Source: Caldilineaceae bacterium
GTDB taxonomy: Bacteria; Chloroflexota; Anaerolineae; Caldilineales; Caldilineaceae
Length of the DNA: 64,000 bases
Direction: 5' to 3'
Assembly (NCBI GenBank): GCA_022827195.1
Contig: JAJDTL010000051.1
Span: forward strand, 1 to 64,000
Below are positions 1-8,546 of this stretch, piece after piece; position 1 is the stretch's first letter; every line of letters begins with the position of its first letter. The notes under the pieces were generated by a model. That model did not search any database. It was not told the origin of the DNA and saw nothing but the letters and a program-made list of their open reading frames with translations. A program made the position numbers and the translations under genes.

Positions 1-642
1 TGCGAGCCGGACGAGATCCGCGTCTCCGACGGGCGGGTGATGGGACCGGGCGGCGACCTGCCGTTCTCGGAAATCGGCCGGGTCTGGTACATCAACCCGG
101 AGGAGCTGCCGGCCGACGTCGACACCGACGGCGTCGAGGCGGTGGTCGGCTACCGCCCGGAACCCGATCACGGCACGTTTTCCTACTCGACCCATGCGGC
201 GGTCGTGGCGGTCGATCCCGACACCGGGGCGGTCGAAGTGCTCGACTACGTGGTGGTCGAGGATTGCGGCACCATGGTCAACCCGATGGTGGTCTCGGGC
301 CAGGTCTATGGCGGCGCGGCTCAGGGCATCGGCACGGCGCTGTTCGAGGAATCTCCGTTCGACGAGCTCGGCCAGCCGCTCGCCTCCACCTTCGCCGACT
401 ATCACCTGCCCGGCGCGGCCGAGGTGCCGGCGTTCCGGCTTGCGCACATGGTCACGCCCTCGCCGCACACCGAGCACGGCATCAAGGGGATGGGCGAAGG
501 CAGCACCATCCCGACCCCGGCGGTGATCGGAAACGCGGTCAACGACGCGCTCAGGCGCTACGGCGCCGAGGTCAACGAAACCCCGATATCGCCGCGGCGC
601 GTCCTCGCGGCGATCGCGGAGGCCGAGGGAGAGGCGGCATGA
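1..642 (+). CDS. CoxL/xanthine dehydrogenase-type molybdopterin subunit, C-terminal part
   Basis: The reading frame is open from the first base, so the start lies outside the window and only the last 213 residues are seen. This is the end of a large molybdenum-binding hydroxylase subunit, which binds the Mo-pterin cytosine dinucleotide cofactor. The family-typical stretch VEDCGTMVNPMVV, then GGAAQGIGTALFE and GIKGMGEGSTIPTP, matches the end of the second CoxL-like protein in this window. It overlaps the following FAD subunit by ATGA, giving an L-M-S gene order instead of the M-S-L order of classical CO dehydrogenase. The substrate cannot be told, because the active-site loop lies outside the window. 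Third positions are almost all G or C, more extreme than in most of the window. Confidence 0.9.
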   Translation, partial: CEPDEIRVSDGRVMGPGGDLPFSEIGRVWYINPEELPADVDTDGVEAVVGYRPEPDHGTFSYSTHAAVVAVDPDTGAVEVLDYVVVEDCGTMVNPMVVSGQVYGGAAQGIGTALFEESPFDELGQPLASTFADYHLPGAAEVPAFRLAHMVTPSPHTEHGIKGMGEGSTIPTPAVIGNAVNDALRRYGAEVNETPISPRRVLAAIAEAEGEAA

Positions 643-1463
643 AACCGGCCAGATTCGATTACGCGCGCGCCGGCGACGTCGCCGACGCGATCCGGCTGCT
701 GGACTCGTCCGACGGGTTCAACAAGCCGCTCGGCGGCGGGATGTCGCTCGGGCCCATGATGAACCTCCGTCTCGCACAGCCCGACCTCGTGGTCGAGGTC
801 CGCAAGCTCGACGCGCTGAAGGCGGTCGCCGAGGAAGGCGACAGTCTCGTCGTCGGAGCGGGCATCACCCACGCGGAGATCGAGGACGGCAAGATCCCCG
901 ATACCACCAACGGCATGATGCGCTTCGTCGCCGGTCAGATCGCCTATCGCGCGGTGCGCAACCGGGGCACCGTCGGCGGCTCGATCGCCCATGCCGATCC
1001 GGCGGCGGACTGGCCGACCGCGCTCCGCGCGCTGGGCGCGGAAGTGGCGATCGACGGGCCCGACGGCGCGCGGGTCGTCGCGCTTTCCGATTTCCAGCTC
1101 GCCGCCTTCACCGTCGCGCTGGAGCCCGCCGATATCGTGACGGCGCTCCGCATCCCGAAGCTCTCTCCCGGGGCCAGATGGGGCTACTACAAGATCTGCC
1201 GCAAGCCGGGCGAGTTTGCGGATTCCATCGGCGCCGTGGTCCACGACCCGGATCGCGGTTACACGAGCGTCGTCCTCGGCGCCACGGACGGCGCGCCGCT
1301 CGACGTGCCGGCGCTCGCCGACGCGGTCCGGGACGGGAAGGATGTCGAGATCGACGACGCCAAGGCGGCGCTCGCCGCCCAAGGCGCGGTGTTCGACGAT
1401 TACGGCAACCAGATCCACGCTGTCGCGCTCAGCCGCGCGATCAAGGGAGCGTTCGCGTCATGA
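639..1463 (+). CDS. CoxM-type FAD-binding subunit of molybdenum hydroxylase
   Basis: A 274-residue protein of the CO dehydrogenase/xanthine dehydrogenase medium-subunit family, which passes electrons from the Fe-S subunit to an external acceptor through FAD. The family's two FAD-contact regions are visible: KPLGGGMSLGPMMNLR near residues 32-47 and NRGTVGGSIAHADPAADWP near 107-125. Its length is typical (about 270-290). The start was set at the ATG that overlaps the stop of the preceding large subunit; a longer upstream reading in the same frame is only the shadow of that gene. It ends in an ATGA overlap with the Fe-S subunit, so the three subunits look translationally coupled. The substrate is unknown. 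Confidence 0.93.
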   Translation: MKPARFDYARAGDVADAIRLLDSSDGFNKPLGGGMSLGPMMNLRLAQPDLVVEVRKLDALKAVAEEGDSLVVGAGITHAEIEDGKIPDTTNGMMRFVAGQIAYRAVRNRGTVGGSIAHADPAADWPTALRALGAEVAIDGPDGARVVALSDFQLAAFTVALEPADIVTALRIPKLSPGARWGYYKICRKPGEFADSIGAVVHDPDRGYTSVVLGATDGAPLDVPALADAVRDGKDVEIDDAKAALAAQGAVFDDYGNQIHAVALSRAIKGAFAS

Positions 1464-1939
1464 CCGAGATCAGCCTCACCATCAACGGCGAGCCGGTGAC
1501 GGCGAGCGTGGAGCCGAGGACCAGCCTCGCTGACTTCGTGCGCGACGGCCAGCGCCTGACCGGCACCCATCTCGGCTGCGAGCACGGCGTCTGCGGCGCC
1601 TGCACCGTACTCCTCGACGGTGAAGCCGTCCGCTCCTGCCTGCTCTTCGCCGTGCAGACGAATGGCCGGGAGGTGGCGACCGTCGAGAGTTTGGACGCCG
1701 GCCCGCACGATCTGCACCCCCTGCAGCACGGCTTTTGGGAGGCACACGGCCTTCAGTGCGGCTACTGTACGCCAGGCATTCTGATGTCGCTAATCCCTTT
1801 CCTGCGGGAGAATCCAAGTCCATCCGAAGCCGAAATTCGAGAACTGCTTTCGGGCAACATCTGCCGCTGCACCGGCTACCAGAAGATCGTCGAGGCTGTG
1901 CAGTTAGGCGCTGAGCTGATACGGGAGAAACCTACGTGA
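1460..1939 (+). CDS. CoxS-type [2Fe-2S] subunit of molybdenum hydroxylase
   Basis: A 159-residue small subunit carrying two [2Fe-2S] clusters. The plant-ferredoxin-type cluster motif is CEHGVCGACTVLLDG (about residues 38-52), with a further cysteine in SCLLF. The C-terminal helical domain has CGYCTPG and CRCTGYQ, the second cluster motif. The length is normal. The start codon overlaps the CoxM stop. Codon use changes inside the gene: up to about base 1730 the third positions are nearly all G/C, while the last 60 codons use cta, cct, cca, agt, att, tta and ata, like the genes that follow. The reading frame and protein motifs run through that point without a break. Confidence 0.94.
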   Translation: MTEISLTINGEPVTASVEPRTSLADFVRDGQRLTGTHLGCEHGVCGACTVLLDGEAVRSCLLFAVQTNGREVATVESLDAGPHDLHPLQHGFWEAHGLQCGYCTPGILMSLIPFLRENPSPSEAEIRELLSGNICRCTGYQKIVEAVQLGAELIREKPT

Positions 1940-3273
1940 GTTCCTTGTTCTTGCAGGGTCTGATCTTTTCAACGCTGGTCTTGGCTGCACTGGCCGTTCT
2001 GGCCTGGTGGCTCTATCTTTCGCCGTTTAAGTTGCCCAACGGCCGCGGTCGGGCCGCTGAAGACATGGCTGTCGCAGCTTCTCACCGTCTTGCCTTTACG
2101 CTCGCACTCCTGATTGGTATCGGCTCTCAGCTCAACATCTTTGGCGGTTACTGGGACCTGAGCGAGCACCTTGTCACCGGCATCGTGCCGGGCGGAGAGG
2201 ACTTCCTGTGGCCGCCCCACTTGATGGTGTACGCCGGTTTCCTGATCGCCTTCATCGTCGCCCTGAGCGGACTAGTCGCCATCGCCGTCCCCAACCTGAA
2301 ACGAGGAATCAAGGACCCGCGCAGATGGGTCCGGCGCAATCCCTTCGTCGGCGCTGTCGTGATCATCGCCGGATACGGCCTCCTCTCAATACCCGGCGAC
2401 GCGATCTGGCACGAACTGTATGGAATCGATCTGACGGCATGGAGTCCTCCACACCTCTTTCTGACATTCTCCGCGGCGAGTCTGCCCGTCTTTGCGGCTG
2501 GACTATTCACGAGCGGCCAGAAATCAAGCCGCGCCTCCGCGCAAGGACTGCCGAATCGCGAACTCCGAGACTCACCCCAGGCAGCCGGCCCTCAAGCCGG
2601 CGCGTTGAAGCGGGTCAGCGAGTTCGCCTCTGCCATGGACTGGCCCAGCATCGTGCGACTGCTGTATATGGCGACCTCTCTGCTCCTGCTGGTCTTCGTC
2701 GGCGTCGTGGAGTGGGAAGTGGAATCGATTAACGCCTATGTGGACAAGCGCCCGGTCTGGCTCTACCCGACCATAATCGGCGTCGCTTCTTTCTTCCTGC
2801 TGGTTGTAGCAAAACGGCTCGTGCCCGGCCCCTGGACCGCCACCGTGATGGCGCTGTTCTACTTCGGCCTCCGCATCGCCGTGAGCGCGTTCGCCGACGT
2901 AATGAGCGGTGCCCCGCCGCGAATGACGCTCGTCTTCATCCTTGGCGCAGTCCTGCTGGACCTGACATATCAGTGGATGCAGCGCTTGGGCTTCAGGCCC
3001 GGCGACTGGCAAGTGAGGCTGGCCGTCCCGGGCGCCTTCGTGGCTGGCTACACGCTTGTCGCTCAGCCCACCATCGAGTACTATCTATTGCAGTTCCTGC
3101 CTTCATTTACCCTCCCGGACCACCTGCTTACCGCCCTGTTTACCTTACTCGCATGCGCCGCCATCTATCCGGTAGCGGCCGGGCTGGGAAACTGGCTCAG
3201 CACGCCCTCCGGGGTGGAGATGGAGACCGAGCTTGAATTGCCGAACGCCGCCTCCGTTCCATTGAAGAGCTGA
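1936..3273 (+). CDS. Polytopic membrane protein, about 11 TM segments, unknown function
   Basis: A 445-residue protein starting at a GTG that overlaps the CoxS stop (GTGA), so it appears co-transcribed with the molybdenum hydroxylase subunits. I count about eleven hydrophobic segments, with a polar stretch around residues 195-225. Two short motifs resemble each other: EDFLWPPHLMVY (about 90-101) and AWSPPHLFLTF (about 168-178), each a PPHL at the start of a membrane segment; GDAIWHELYG lies between them. Such conserved His/Trp/Pro patterns could bind a metal or cofactor, but that is speculation. I do not recognise the family. Placement between two CoxL-type genes may mean a role in electron transfer or anchoring, or nothing at all. 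Confidence 0.8.
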   Translation: MSSLFLQGLIFSTLVLAALAVLAWWLYLSPFKLPNGRGRAAEDMAVAASHRLAFTLALLIGIGSQLNIFGGYWDLSEHLVTGIVPGGEDFLWPPHLMVYAGFLIAFIVALSGLVAIAVPNLKRGIKDPRRWVRRNPFVGAVVIIAGYGLLSIPGDAIWHELYGIDLTAWSPPHLFLTFSAASLPVFAAGLFTSGQKSSRASAQGLPNRELRDSPQAAGPQAGALKRVSEFASAMDWPSIVRLLYMATSLLLLVFVGVVEWEVESINAYVDKRPVWLYPTIIGVASFFLLVVAKRLVPGPWTATVMALFYFGLRIAVSAFADVMSGAPPRMTLVFILGAVLLDLTYQWMQRLGFRPGDWQVRLAVPGAFVAGYTLVAQPTIEYYLLQFLPSFTLPDHLLTALFTLLACAAIYPVAAGLGNWLSTPSGVEMETELELPNAASVPLKS

Positions 3274-3366
3274 GGCCCCGCCGCATGGCCAACCGGCTCT
3301 TGCGGCGCAGCTGTCCCGCTAGACACAGGAAGCCCACCGGCGGTCGAGGAAATAGGAGCCGCTCCT

Positions 3367-3401
3367 GTCCGGCCCCTCGCTGCCCCGCCTGGGGGCCGGA
3401 C
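3367..3401 (+). terminator. GC-rich hairpin between membrane protein and second CoxL gene
   Basis: GTCCGGCCCC (3367-3376) and GGGGCCGGAC (3392-3401) form a perfect 10-base-pair stem with a 15-base loop in the 149-base gap. No T-run follows, so it may be a weak terminator, an RNA-stabilising element or an attenuator between two transcription units. Confidence 0.4.
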
Positions 3402-3422
3402 TTCCCATAGCTCGCCTGTCAA

Positions 3423-5774
3423 ATGTCCACACGTCACTTTGGTCAGCCGGTCAAACGCAACGAAGACCCCCGTCTCTTGACCGGCCGCGCCCTCTTCACC
3501 GACGATGTGCAGATCGCCGGAATGCTGCACGTCGCCTTCCTGCGCAGCGACCTCGCCCACGCCCGCATCCGCAACGTTGACCTCGGCGGCGCGCATGAAC
3601 GCCCCGGCGTTATTGCCGTATACACAGCCGCTGACCTCGGCGACTTCTGGCAGCCGGGACCCCTTCTCGTGCCGCCGCCGCCCGTCGAGAAGCTCGAATT
3701 CCACCAACGCACACAGGTGCCCCTCGCAAAGGAGAAAGTGCGCCACGCCGGTGAAGCGGTCGTCATGGTCGTCGGAGAAAGTCGGTACGTGGCCGAAGAC
3801 GCGCTCGACGACATCTACGTCGACTACGAACCGCTGGACGCCGCCGTCGACCTCGAAGCGGCCCTGGCCGCGGACGCGCCCCTTGTCCACGAAGACCTGA
3901 AGAGCAACGTCAGCGCCGCCGTCTTGCAGACCAAGGGCAGCTGGGCCCAGGCCGAGGCCGAAGCCGACACCGTAATCTGCCGCCGCCTCCACTACGACCG
4001 CGGAACGGCCGCCGCCATGGAAAACCGGGGCATCGTCGCCAGCTGGGAGGAAAAGAGCCAGCAGCTGACCATCTGGGACACCACCCAGGCACCCATCGCG
4101 ATCCGCAATGGCCTGGCTGCCATGCTCGGCCTGTCCGAACACCAGGTGCGCGTCATCGCTCCCTTTATCGGCGGCGGCTTCGGTCCCAAGATCATGATGT
4201 TCTACCCGGAAGAGGTCCTGCTCGCCTGGGCCGCGTTGCAGCTGGGCCGGCCCCTGAAGTGGATCGAAGACCGCGAGGAGAACTTCTACGCCACGACGCA
4301 GGAACGCGGCCAGGTGCACGACGCGGCCATCGCCCTCAAGCGCGACGGCACCATTCTGGGCGTGAAGGACCTCTTTCTCCACGACGCCGGAGCCTACGCC
4401 CCCTACGGCCTCACCCTTCCGATCAGCAGCCAGTGCACGCTCCTCGGCCCCTACGTAGTCCCGCATTACCACTCCGAGTTCACCAGTGTCTTCACCAACA
4501 AGCCTATCGTCACACCCTATCGCGGCGCCGGCCGGCAGCACGGCGTCTTTGTGATGGAACGCCTGCTCGATGCTGCCGCCCATGAGCTGTCGCTCGACCC
4601 GGTCGAGATCAGGCGTCGTAACTTCATCCGCCCTGACCAGTTCCCTTACTCAAACGAAATCATCTTCCAGGACTTCGCACCGCTCGTCTATGACAGCGGC
4701 GACTACGAACCGGCGCTCGACCGCGCGCTGGAGTTGATCGGTTATGAAGAGTTCATCCGCGAGGAACAGCCGCGCCGAGAGACCGCGGGGGAACGCGTCG
4801 GCATCGCCGTTGTCAACTATATCGAAGGCACCGGCATCGGCCCGTACGAGGGGGCCCGCGTAACCGTCGCGGCCAGCGGCAAGGTCAGCGTTGCCACAGG
4901 CGTCGGCACGCAGGGCCAGGGCCACTTCACCAGCTTCGCCCAAATCGTGGCCGACCAGGTTGGCGCGGCCATCCAGGACATCCACGTCGTCACCGGCGAC
5001 ACTGACCAGTTCTACTGGGGCGCCGGGACATTCGCCAGCCGCGGCGCGGTCGTCGCCGGAAACGCCATGCACGCAGCCGCAGCCAAGGTGAGAGAAAAAA
5101 TTCTCAAACTGGCAGGCCAGAAACTGGAAGCCGCAGAGGAGGACCTCGAGCTGATCGACGGGCATGTACGCGTCAAAGGCGTACCGGAAACATCGATCTC
5201 GCTCGGAGAGCTGGCGGTCGAGGCTAACCCGATGCGCGGCGCTGTCAAGCCGGGGACCGAACCAGGGCTGGAAGCGACCGAATACTTCGGGCCGGAGCGC
5301 GGCGCCACCGCCTCAGGCGTCCACGCCATGATCCTGAAGGTTGACCCGGAGACATTCCTGCTCGAAATCGAAAAGTATGTCGTCGTCCACGACTGCGGCA
5401 CGGTGATCAACCCCCTCATCCTCGACGGGCAAATCCAGGGCGGCGTCGCCCAGGGCATCGGCAACGCCTTCTACGAGCAGCTGCACTTCGACGAAAACGG
5501 CGCGCTGCGCAACGCCTCGCTGATGGACTACCTGCTGCCGACCGCCACCGACGTGCCCAACATCGTCAGCGATCACGTGGAGACGCCTTCGCCGCTGAAT
5601 CCGCTGGGCGTGAAGGGTGCAGGCGAGGCCGGCGCCATCCCTGTCGGCGCACTGTTCGCGCAGGCGCTCGACAACGCCTTCCGCGACATCGGCCTGGAAG
5701 TGCGCGAGATTCCACTCAGCCCGAACCGGCTGTTCGAGCTGGTCTCGGAGGCCGCGGCGGAGGGCACCAGATGA
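3423..5774 (+). CDS. CoxL/xanthine dehydrogenase family molybdopterin-binding subunit
   Basis: A 783-residue complete large subunit of the molybdenum hydroxylase family. The N-terminus has the typical GQPVKRNEDPRLLTGRALF. The Mo-pterin region has IAPFIGGGFGPKI (about residues 242-254). The active-site loop reads TPYRGAGRQ (about 364-372), the xanthine-dehydrogenase-like form, and lacks the cysteine of the true CO dehydrogenase loop (AYRCSFR), so CO oxidation is unlikely. GVKGAGEAGAIP near the C-terminus carries the conserved catalytic glutamate region. No FAD or Fe-S subunit gene accompanies it, so it may use the CoxM/CoxS pair upstream. The start is the family-consistent ATG, although no strong ribosome site precedes it. 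Its stop overlaps the next gene by ATGA. The substrate is unknown. Confidence 0.93.
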   Translation: MSTRHFGQPVKRNEDPRLLTGRALFTDDVQIAGMLHVAFLRSDLAHARIRNVDLGGAHERPGVIAVYTAADLGDFWQPGPLLVPPPPVEKLEFHQRTQVPLAKEKVRHAGEAVVMVVGESRYVAEDALDDIYVDYEPLDAAVDLEAALAADAPLVHEDLKSNVSAAVLQTKGSWAQAEAEADTVICRRLHYDRGTAAAMENRGIVASWEEKSQQLTIWDTTQAPIAIRNGLAAMLGLSEHQVRVIAPFIGGGFGPKIMMFYPEEVLLAWAALQLGRPLKWIEDREENFYATTQERGQVHDAAIALKRDGTILGVKDLFLHDAGAYAPYGLTLPISSQCTLLGPYVVPHYHSEFTSVFTNKPIVTPYRGAGRQHGVFVMERLLDAAAHELSLDPVEIRRRNFIRPDQFPYSNEIIFQDFAPLVYDSGDYEPALDRALELIGYEEFIREEQPRRETAGERVGIAVVNYIEGTGIGPYEGARVTVAASGKVSVATGVGTQGQGHFTSFAQIVADQVGAAIQDIHVVTGDTDQFYWGAGTFASRGAVVAGNAMHAAAAKVREKILKLAGQKLEAAEEDLELIDGHVRVKGVPETSISLGELAVEANPMRGAVKPGTEPGLEATEYFGPERGATASGVHAMILKVDPETFLLEIEKYVVVHDCGTVINPLILDGQIQGGVAQGIGNAFYEQLHFDENGALRNASLMDYLLPTATDVPNIVSDHVETPSPLNPLGVKGAGEAGAIPVGALFAQALDNAFRDIGLEVREIPLSPNRLFELVSEAAAEGTR

Positions 5775-6598
5775 CCACGGCGCAGAGCCGCTATATCGAC
5801 GCGCTCGCGGCCGAAGCCGAAGCCGACCCGCGCGTGCGCGCCGCATGGCTGGCCGGAAGTTTTGGCAAAGGGAAAGGAGACCGCTGGAGCGACGTCGACG
5901 CCCATCTGCTGATAGAGGCCTCCGCGTTGGACGGGTTCAGCAATGACGCAGAGACGTGGCTGGCGCAGATCCGCCCTCTGGTCTTCGTGCGTCGCATGTT
6001 CGACGGGCGCATGATCAACGCCTTGACCGACGAGGCGATGCGCCTCGATGTCTGGTTGCACGCGGACGGCCCCGCCAAAGTTGCCGAAGGCGAGACGCGC
6101 GTCCTGTACGCCGAGGCGGGTGCCCTGTCGTGGCAGCTTTCGGCGGGAGAAGAATTGACGCCCGAGGCCGCAGCCGCCGAGCTGAACCGAGCAGTCCCCG
6201 AGTTTTGGCGCTGCGTTTCGATGCTGCCCGTACCTCTGGGTCGCGACGAGAAACTGGTCTGCGCGGCCGGCAACTTCCTTATCCTGATGCTTCTCACCGA
6301 CGTGCTCAGCGTCGCCGGCGGCCGCCGTCGCGATCGCGGCGTCAAGGCCCTCAATGACTTCCTACCCACCCGCTTCCGCCGGCTTGCTGAAAACGCGACC
6401 CACTTCAACGAACTGTCGCTCGAAGAGCTGGCCCGCTTCCAGTTGCGGCTGGTCCGCATCATGCAGAAGCATGGCCCAACTATCTGCGCGCAGTGGGGCG
6501 TTGAGTACCCGCACGCGATGGAGGAGGCCGTCCTGCGCTATGTGCGGCAGGAGCTGCGCTACCTCTGGCTCGCCGCCCCGCTCGAGGAACTCCGTTAG
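5771..6598 (+). CDS. Nucleotidyltransferase-fold protein
   Basis: A 275-residue protein with the polymerase-beta-type nucleotidyltransferase signature near the N-terminus: GSFGKGKGDRWSDVD (residues 29-43), with the two metal-binding aspartates as D41 and D43. The remaining roughly 200 residues are mainly helical and resemble the accessory region of adenylyltransferases that act on small molecules, including aminoglycosides, but no specific subfamily can be named. It starts at an ATGA overlap with the molybdopterin subunit, so the two are likely co-expressed. A link to molybdenum cofactor nucleotide chemistry is possible only in principle; Mo-cofactor cytidylyltransferases belong to a different fold. 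Confidence 0.75.
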   Translation: MTTAQSRYIDALAAEAEADPRVRAAWLAGSFGKGKGDRWSDVDAHLLIEASALDGFSNDAETWLAQIRPLVFVRRMFDGRMINALTDEAMRLDVWLHADGPAKVAEGETRVLYAEAGALSWQLSAGEELTPEAAAAELNRAVPEFWRCVSMLPVPLGRDEKLVCAAGNFLILMLLTDVLSVAGGRRRDRGVKALNDFLPTRFRRLAENATHFNELSLEELARFQLRLVRIMQKHGPTICAQWGVEYPHAMEEAVLRYVRQELRYLWLAAPLEELR

Positions 6599-6706
6599 CC
6601 CCTGCAGCTCCGAACGACCGAAAACAGTTGGAACTGACCCGTCGCGCGTTCGCCTTCCGTACAGAGTACAGCCCGCCGATGCTCATCGAACAACAGAAAG
6701 GCCCTG

Positions 6707-7333
6707 TTACTCAATCTCAACCGGGATCAGGTCCTCAATCCCCTCGATGGCGTCTATATTGCATTCAACCAAAAAGTCGTCCGGATTCTCCATAAGCACC
6801 ATGAACAGCGGCATCAGGGCGGCAAACGCCTCCGTCACCGACTTCTCCTCGATGCCTCGCAGCGGCTCCAGGTTTTCCACGACGCAGCTGAGGACCGGCT
6901 GAATCTCGTCGTAGATCGGAGATGGAGTGTCTATCAGGCTGTGTGCGTCATGGAACTCAAACAGCATGTCCAGCACCTCTGCGATGACCGTAAATGTCTC
7001 CACGGGGTCGTCCGATTCGAACAGTTCCTCCAGCCCTGCCGCTCGCTCCTCGAAGCCCAGCATCTCCTGCTCCAGCCAACCGATGTACTCCTCCTCGGTC
7101 ATCGAGACCGGCTTTCCCGAGCCGCTCGCGGGCTCAGTCTCCGGCTGCGCGGTCAGCTCGGCGACCTGGATCTCCAGCGCGGCGATCCGTTCCTCATATG
7201 CCTCGACCCTCTCCAGACGCACAAGGATATCCACAACCTGCGCCCTGATGTCGGGCAGCTCCTCGGATGCAAAGACGGGAACGGCTGCGCACAGCACCAC
7301 AAGCAGCGCGGTTACAATCCACTGTTTCTTCAT
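6707..7333 (-). CDS. Small secreted protein with signal peptide and coiled coil, unknown function
   Basis: A 208-residue protein. The start was placed at the ATG at 7331-7333, preceded at seven bases by GAGGAG and opening a clear signal peptide (MKKQWIVTALLVVLCAAVPVFASE). An upstream ATG would add 34 residues without a ribosome site. After cleavage comes a short coiled coil (DILVRLERVEAYEERIAALEIQ, cut here into heptads of L/V/I), then an acidic, glutamate-rich body with a predicted mostly helical character. It is convergent with the nucleotidyltransferase and divergent from the nitrilase gene. I know no family for it. Confidence 0.7.
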   Translation of the reverse strand: MKKQWIVTALLVVLCAAVPVFASEELPDIRAQVVDILVRLERVEAYEERIAALEIQVAELTAQPETEPASGSGKPVSMTEEEYIGWLEQEMLGFEERAAGLEELFESDDPVETFTVIAEVLDMLFEFHDAHSLIDTPSPIYDEIQPVLSCVVENLEPLRGIEEKSVTEAFAALMPLFMVLMENPDDFLVECNIDAIEGIEDLIPVEIE

Positions 7334-7461
7334 CGACGGACTCCTCATGGGGTGGTTGAAAAGGACGGGTTGGTTCCGGCCATGTCCCGATGGTTGTCGC
7401 AAAGTGCCGAAATCCTGGAGCTGCCCAGGCAACAATCGACTTCAGTCTCCGGTAAAGAGTA

Positions 7462-7490
7462 ATTGTATCACGCCGTCCACCGAGTGGCAG
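7462..7490 (-). promoter_or_regulatory. Putative promoter of the secreted coiled-coil gene
   Basis: Read on the minus strand: CTGCCA (7485-7490), 17 bases, then TACAAT (7462-7467) preceded by TGA, an extended -10. It would give a leader of about 120 bases before the ATG at 7333. Confidence 0.5.
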
Positions 7491-7539
7491 GAGCGAAAAA
7501 ACAGAGGAGAAAGCGGAATTCCCGATTGCCATGATGCTC

Positions 7540-7548
7540 TGCTACAAT
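7540..7548 (+). promoter_or_regulatory. Putative extended -10 promoter of the pyrimidine-catabolism operon
   Basis: TGCTACAAT at 7540-7548 is an extended -10 element about 50 bases before the nitrilase ATG, which itself has an AGGAGG ribosome site. No good -35 box is found at 16-18 bases, so the call rests on the -10 alone. Confidence 0.4.
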
Positions 7549-7596
7549 CCCAGACGAGAAAGTCCCGTTTAGACTCGAACCACAGGAGGACCGCCC

Positions 7597-8469
7597 ATGA
7601 CCCGCATCGTACGCGCCGCGCTGCTCCAGGCATCTTGGACTGGCGACCAGGAGTCAATGGTCCGCAAGCACGAAGAGTACGCCCGCCAGGCCGCCGAGCA
7701 GGGCGCGCAGGTCTTCTGCTTTCAGGAGCTCTTTTGCGGGCCCTACTTCTGCCAGGTGCAGGACCCGCATTGGTACGGCATGGCCGAGCGAGTCCCCGAC
7801 GGCCCGACCACCGGTCGCATGCAGGAGCTGGCCGCAGAGACGAAGATGGTGCTGGTCGTGCCTCTATACGAAGAGGAGCAGCCCGGGCTTTACTACAACA
7901 CGGCCGCCGTGATCGACGCCGACGGCAGCTACCTCGGCAAGTACCGCAAGACCCATCTGCCGCATCTGCCCGGCTTCTGGGAGAAGTTCTACTTCCGGCC
8001 CGGCAACCTCGGCTACCCGGTATTCGACACCGCAGTCGGCAAGGTGGGCGTCTACATCTGTTACGACCGCCATTTCCCTGAAGGCGCGCGCATGTTAGGT
8101 CTGAACGGCGCCGAGATCGTCTTCATTCCGTCGGCCACCTCGCGCGGGCTGTCGCAGCATCTGTGGCGCATCGAGCAGACCAGCCACGCCATCGCCAATG
8201 GCTACTTCGTCGGTACGGTTAACCGCGTCGGCGTCGAAACGGAGCAGGGAGAGAATGACTTCTACGGCCAGAGCTATTTCTGCACGCCGCGCGGCGAGTT
8301 CGTCACCACGCTGGGCGGGCGAGACGATCTGCCCGCCCAGGGCGACCCTTACGCCGAGGAGCTGATCGTCCGCGACCTGGACCTCGGCCTTATCCAGGAG
8401 GTGCGCGACACGTGGCAGTTTCTACGCGATCGCCGGCCTGACATGTATGGGAAGATCGCTGCCGCCTGA
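7597..8469 (+). CDS. Nitrilase-family amidohydrolase, beta-ureidopropionase type
   Basis: A 290-residue carbon-nitrogen hydrolase. The Glu-Lys-Cys triad is visible: E44 in FQELFCGPYF, K118 in GKYRKTHLP and C155 in YICYDRHFPE. These motifs, with the LPGFWEKFYF segment, fit the branch containing N-carbamoyl-beta-alanine amidohydrolase and N-carbamoylputrescine amidohydrolase. Because the next gene encodes a dihydropyrimidinase, beta-ureidopropionase (the last step of reductive pyrimidine breakdown, releasing CO2, ammonia and a beta-amino acid) is the better guess. The length is typical. An AGGAGG ribosome site lies just before the ATG. It is cytoplasmic by lack of a signal. The substrate is inferred from context. 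Confidence 0.88.
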   Translation: MTRIVRAALLQASWTGDQESMVRKHEEYARQAAEQGAQVFCFQELFCGPYFCQVQDPHWYGMAERVPDGPTTGRMQELAAETKMVLVVPLYEEEQPGLYYNTAAVIDADGSYLGKYRKTHLPHLPGFWEKFYFRPGNLGYPVFDTAVGKVGVYICYDRHFPEGARMLGLNGAEIVFIPSATSRGLSQHLWRIEQTSHAIANGYFVGTVNRVGVETEQGENDFYGQSYFCTPRGEFVTTLGGRDDLPAQGDPYAEELIVRDLDLGLIQEVRDTWQFLRDRRPDMYGKIAAA

Positions 8470-8546
8470 GAGCCTGCGGCGATAGCCGCCGCTCTCCGCC
8501 CGGATTCTCTGCCTGCCGCTGCGGGTCCGACCAAGAGGAACAAACG

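Noticed and set aside
558-1418. 286-codon open frame on the minus strand opposite CoxM
   Set aside because: It mirrors the codon-position bias of the real gene, has no motif or ribosome site, and the opposite strand encodes a clear FAD subunit.
3165-4583. 472-codon open frame on the minus strand opposite the second CoxL gene
   Set aside because: Long antisense frames are expected in high-GC genes; the plus strand has the complete molybdopterin subunit with all motifs.
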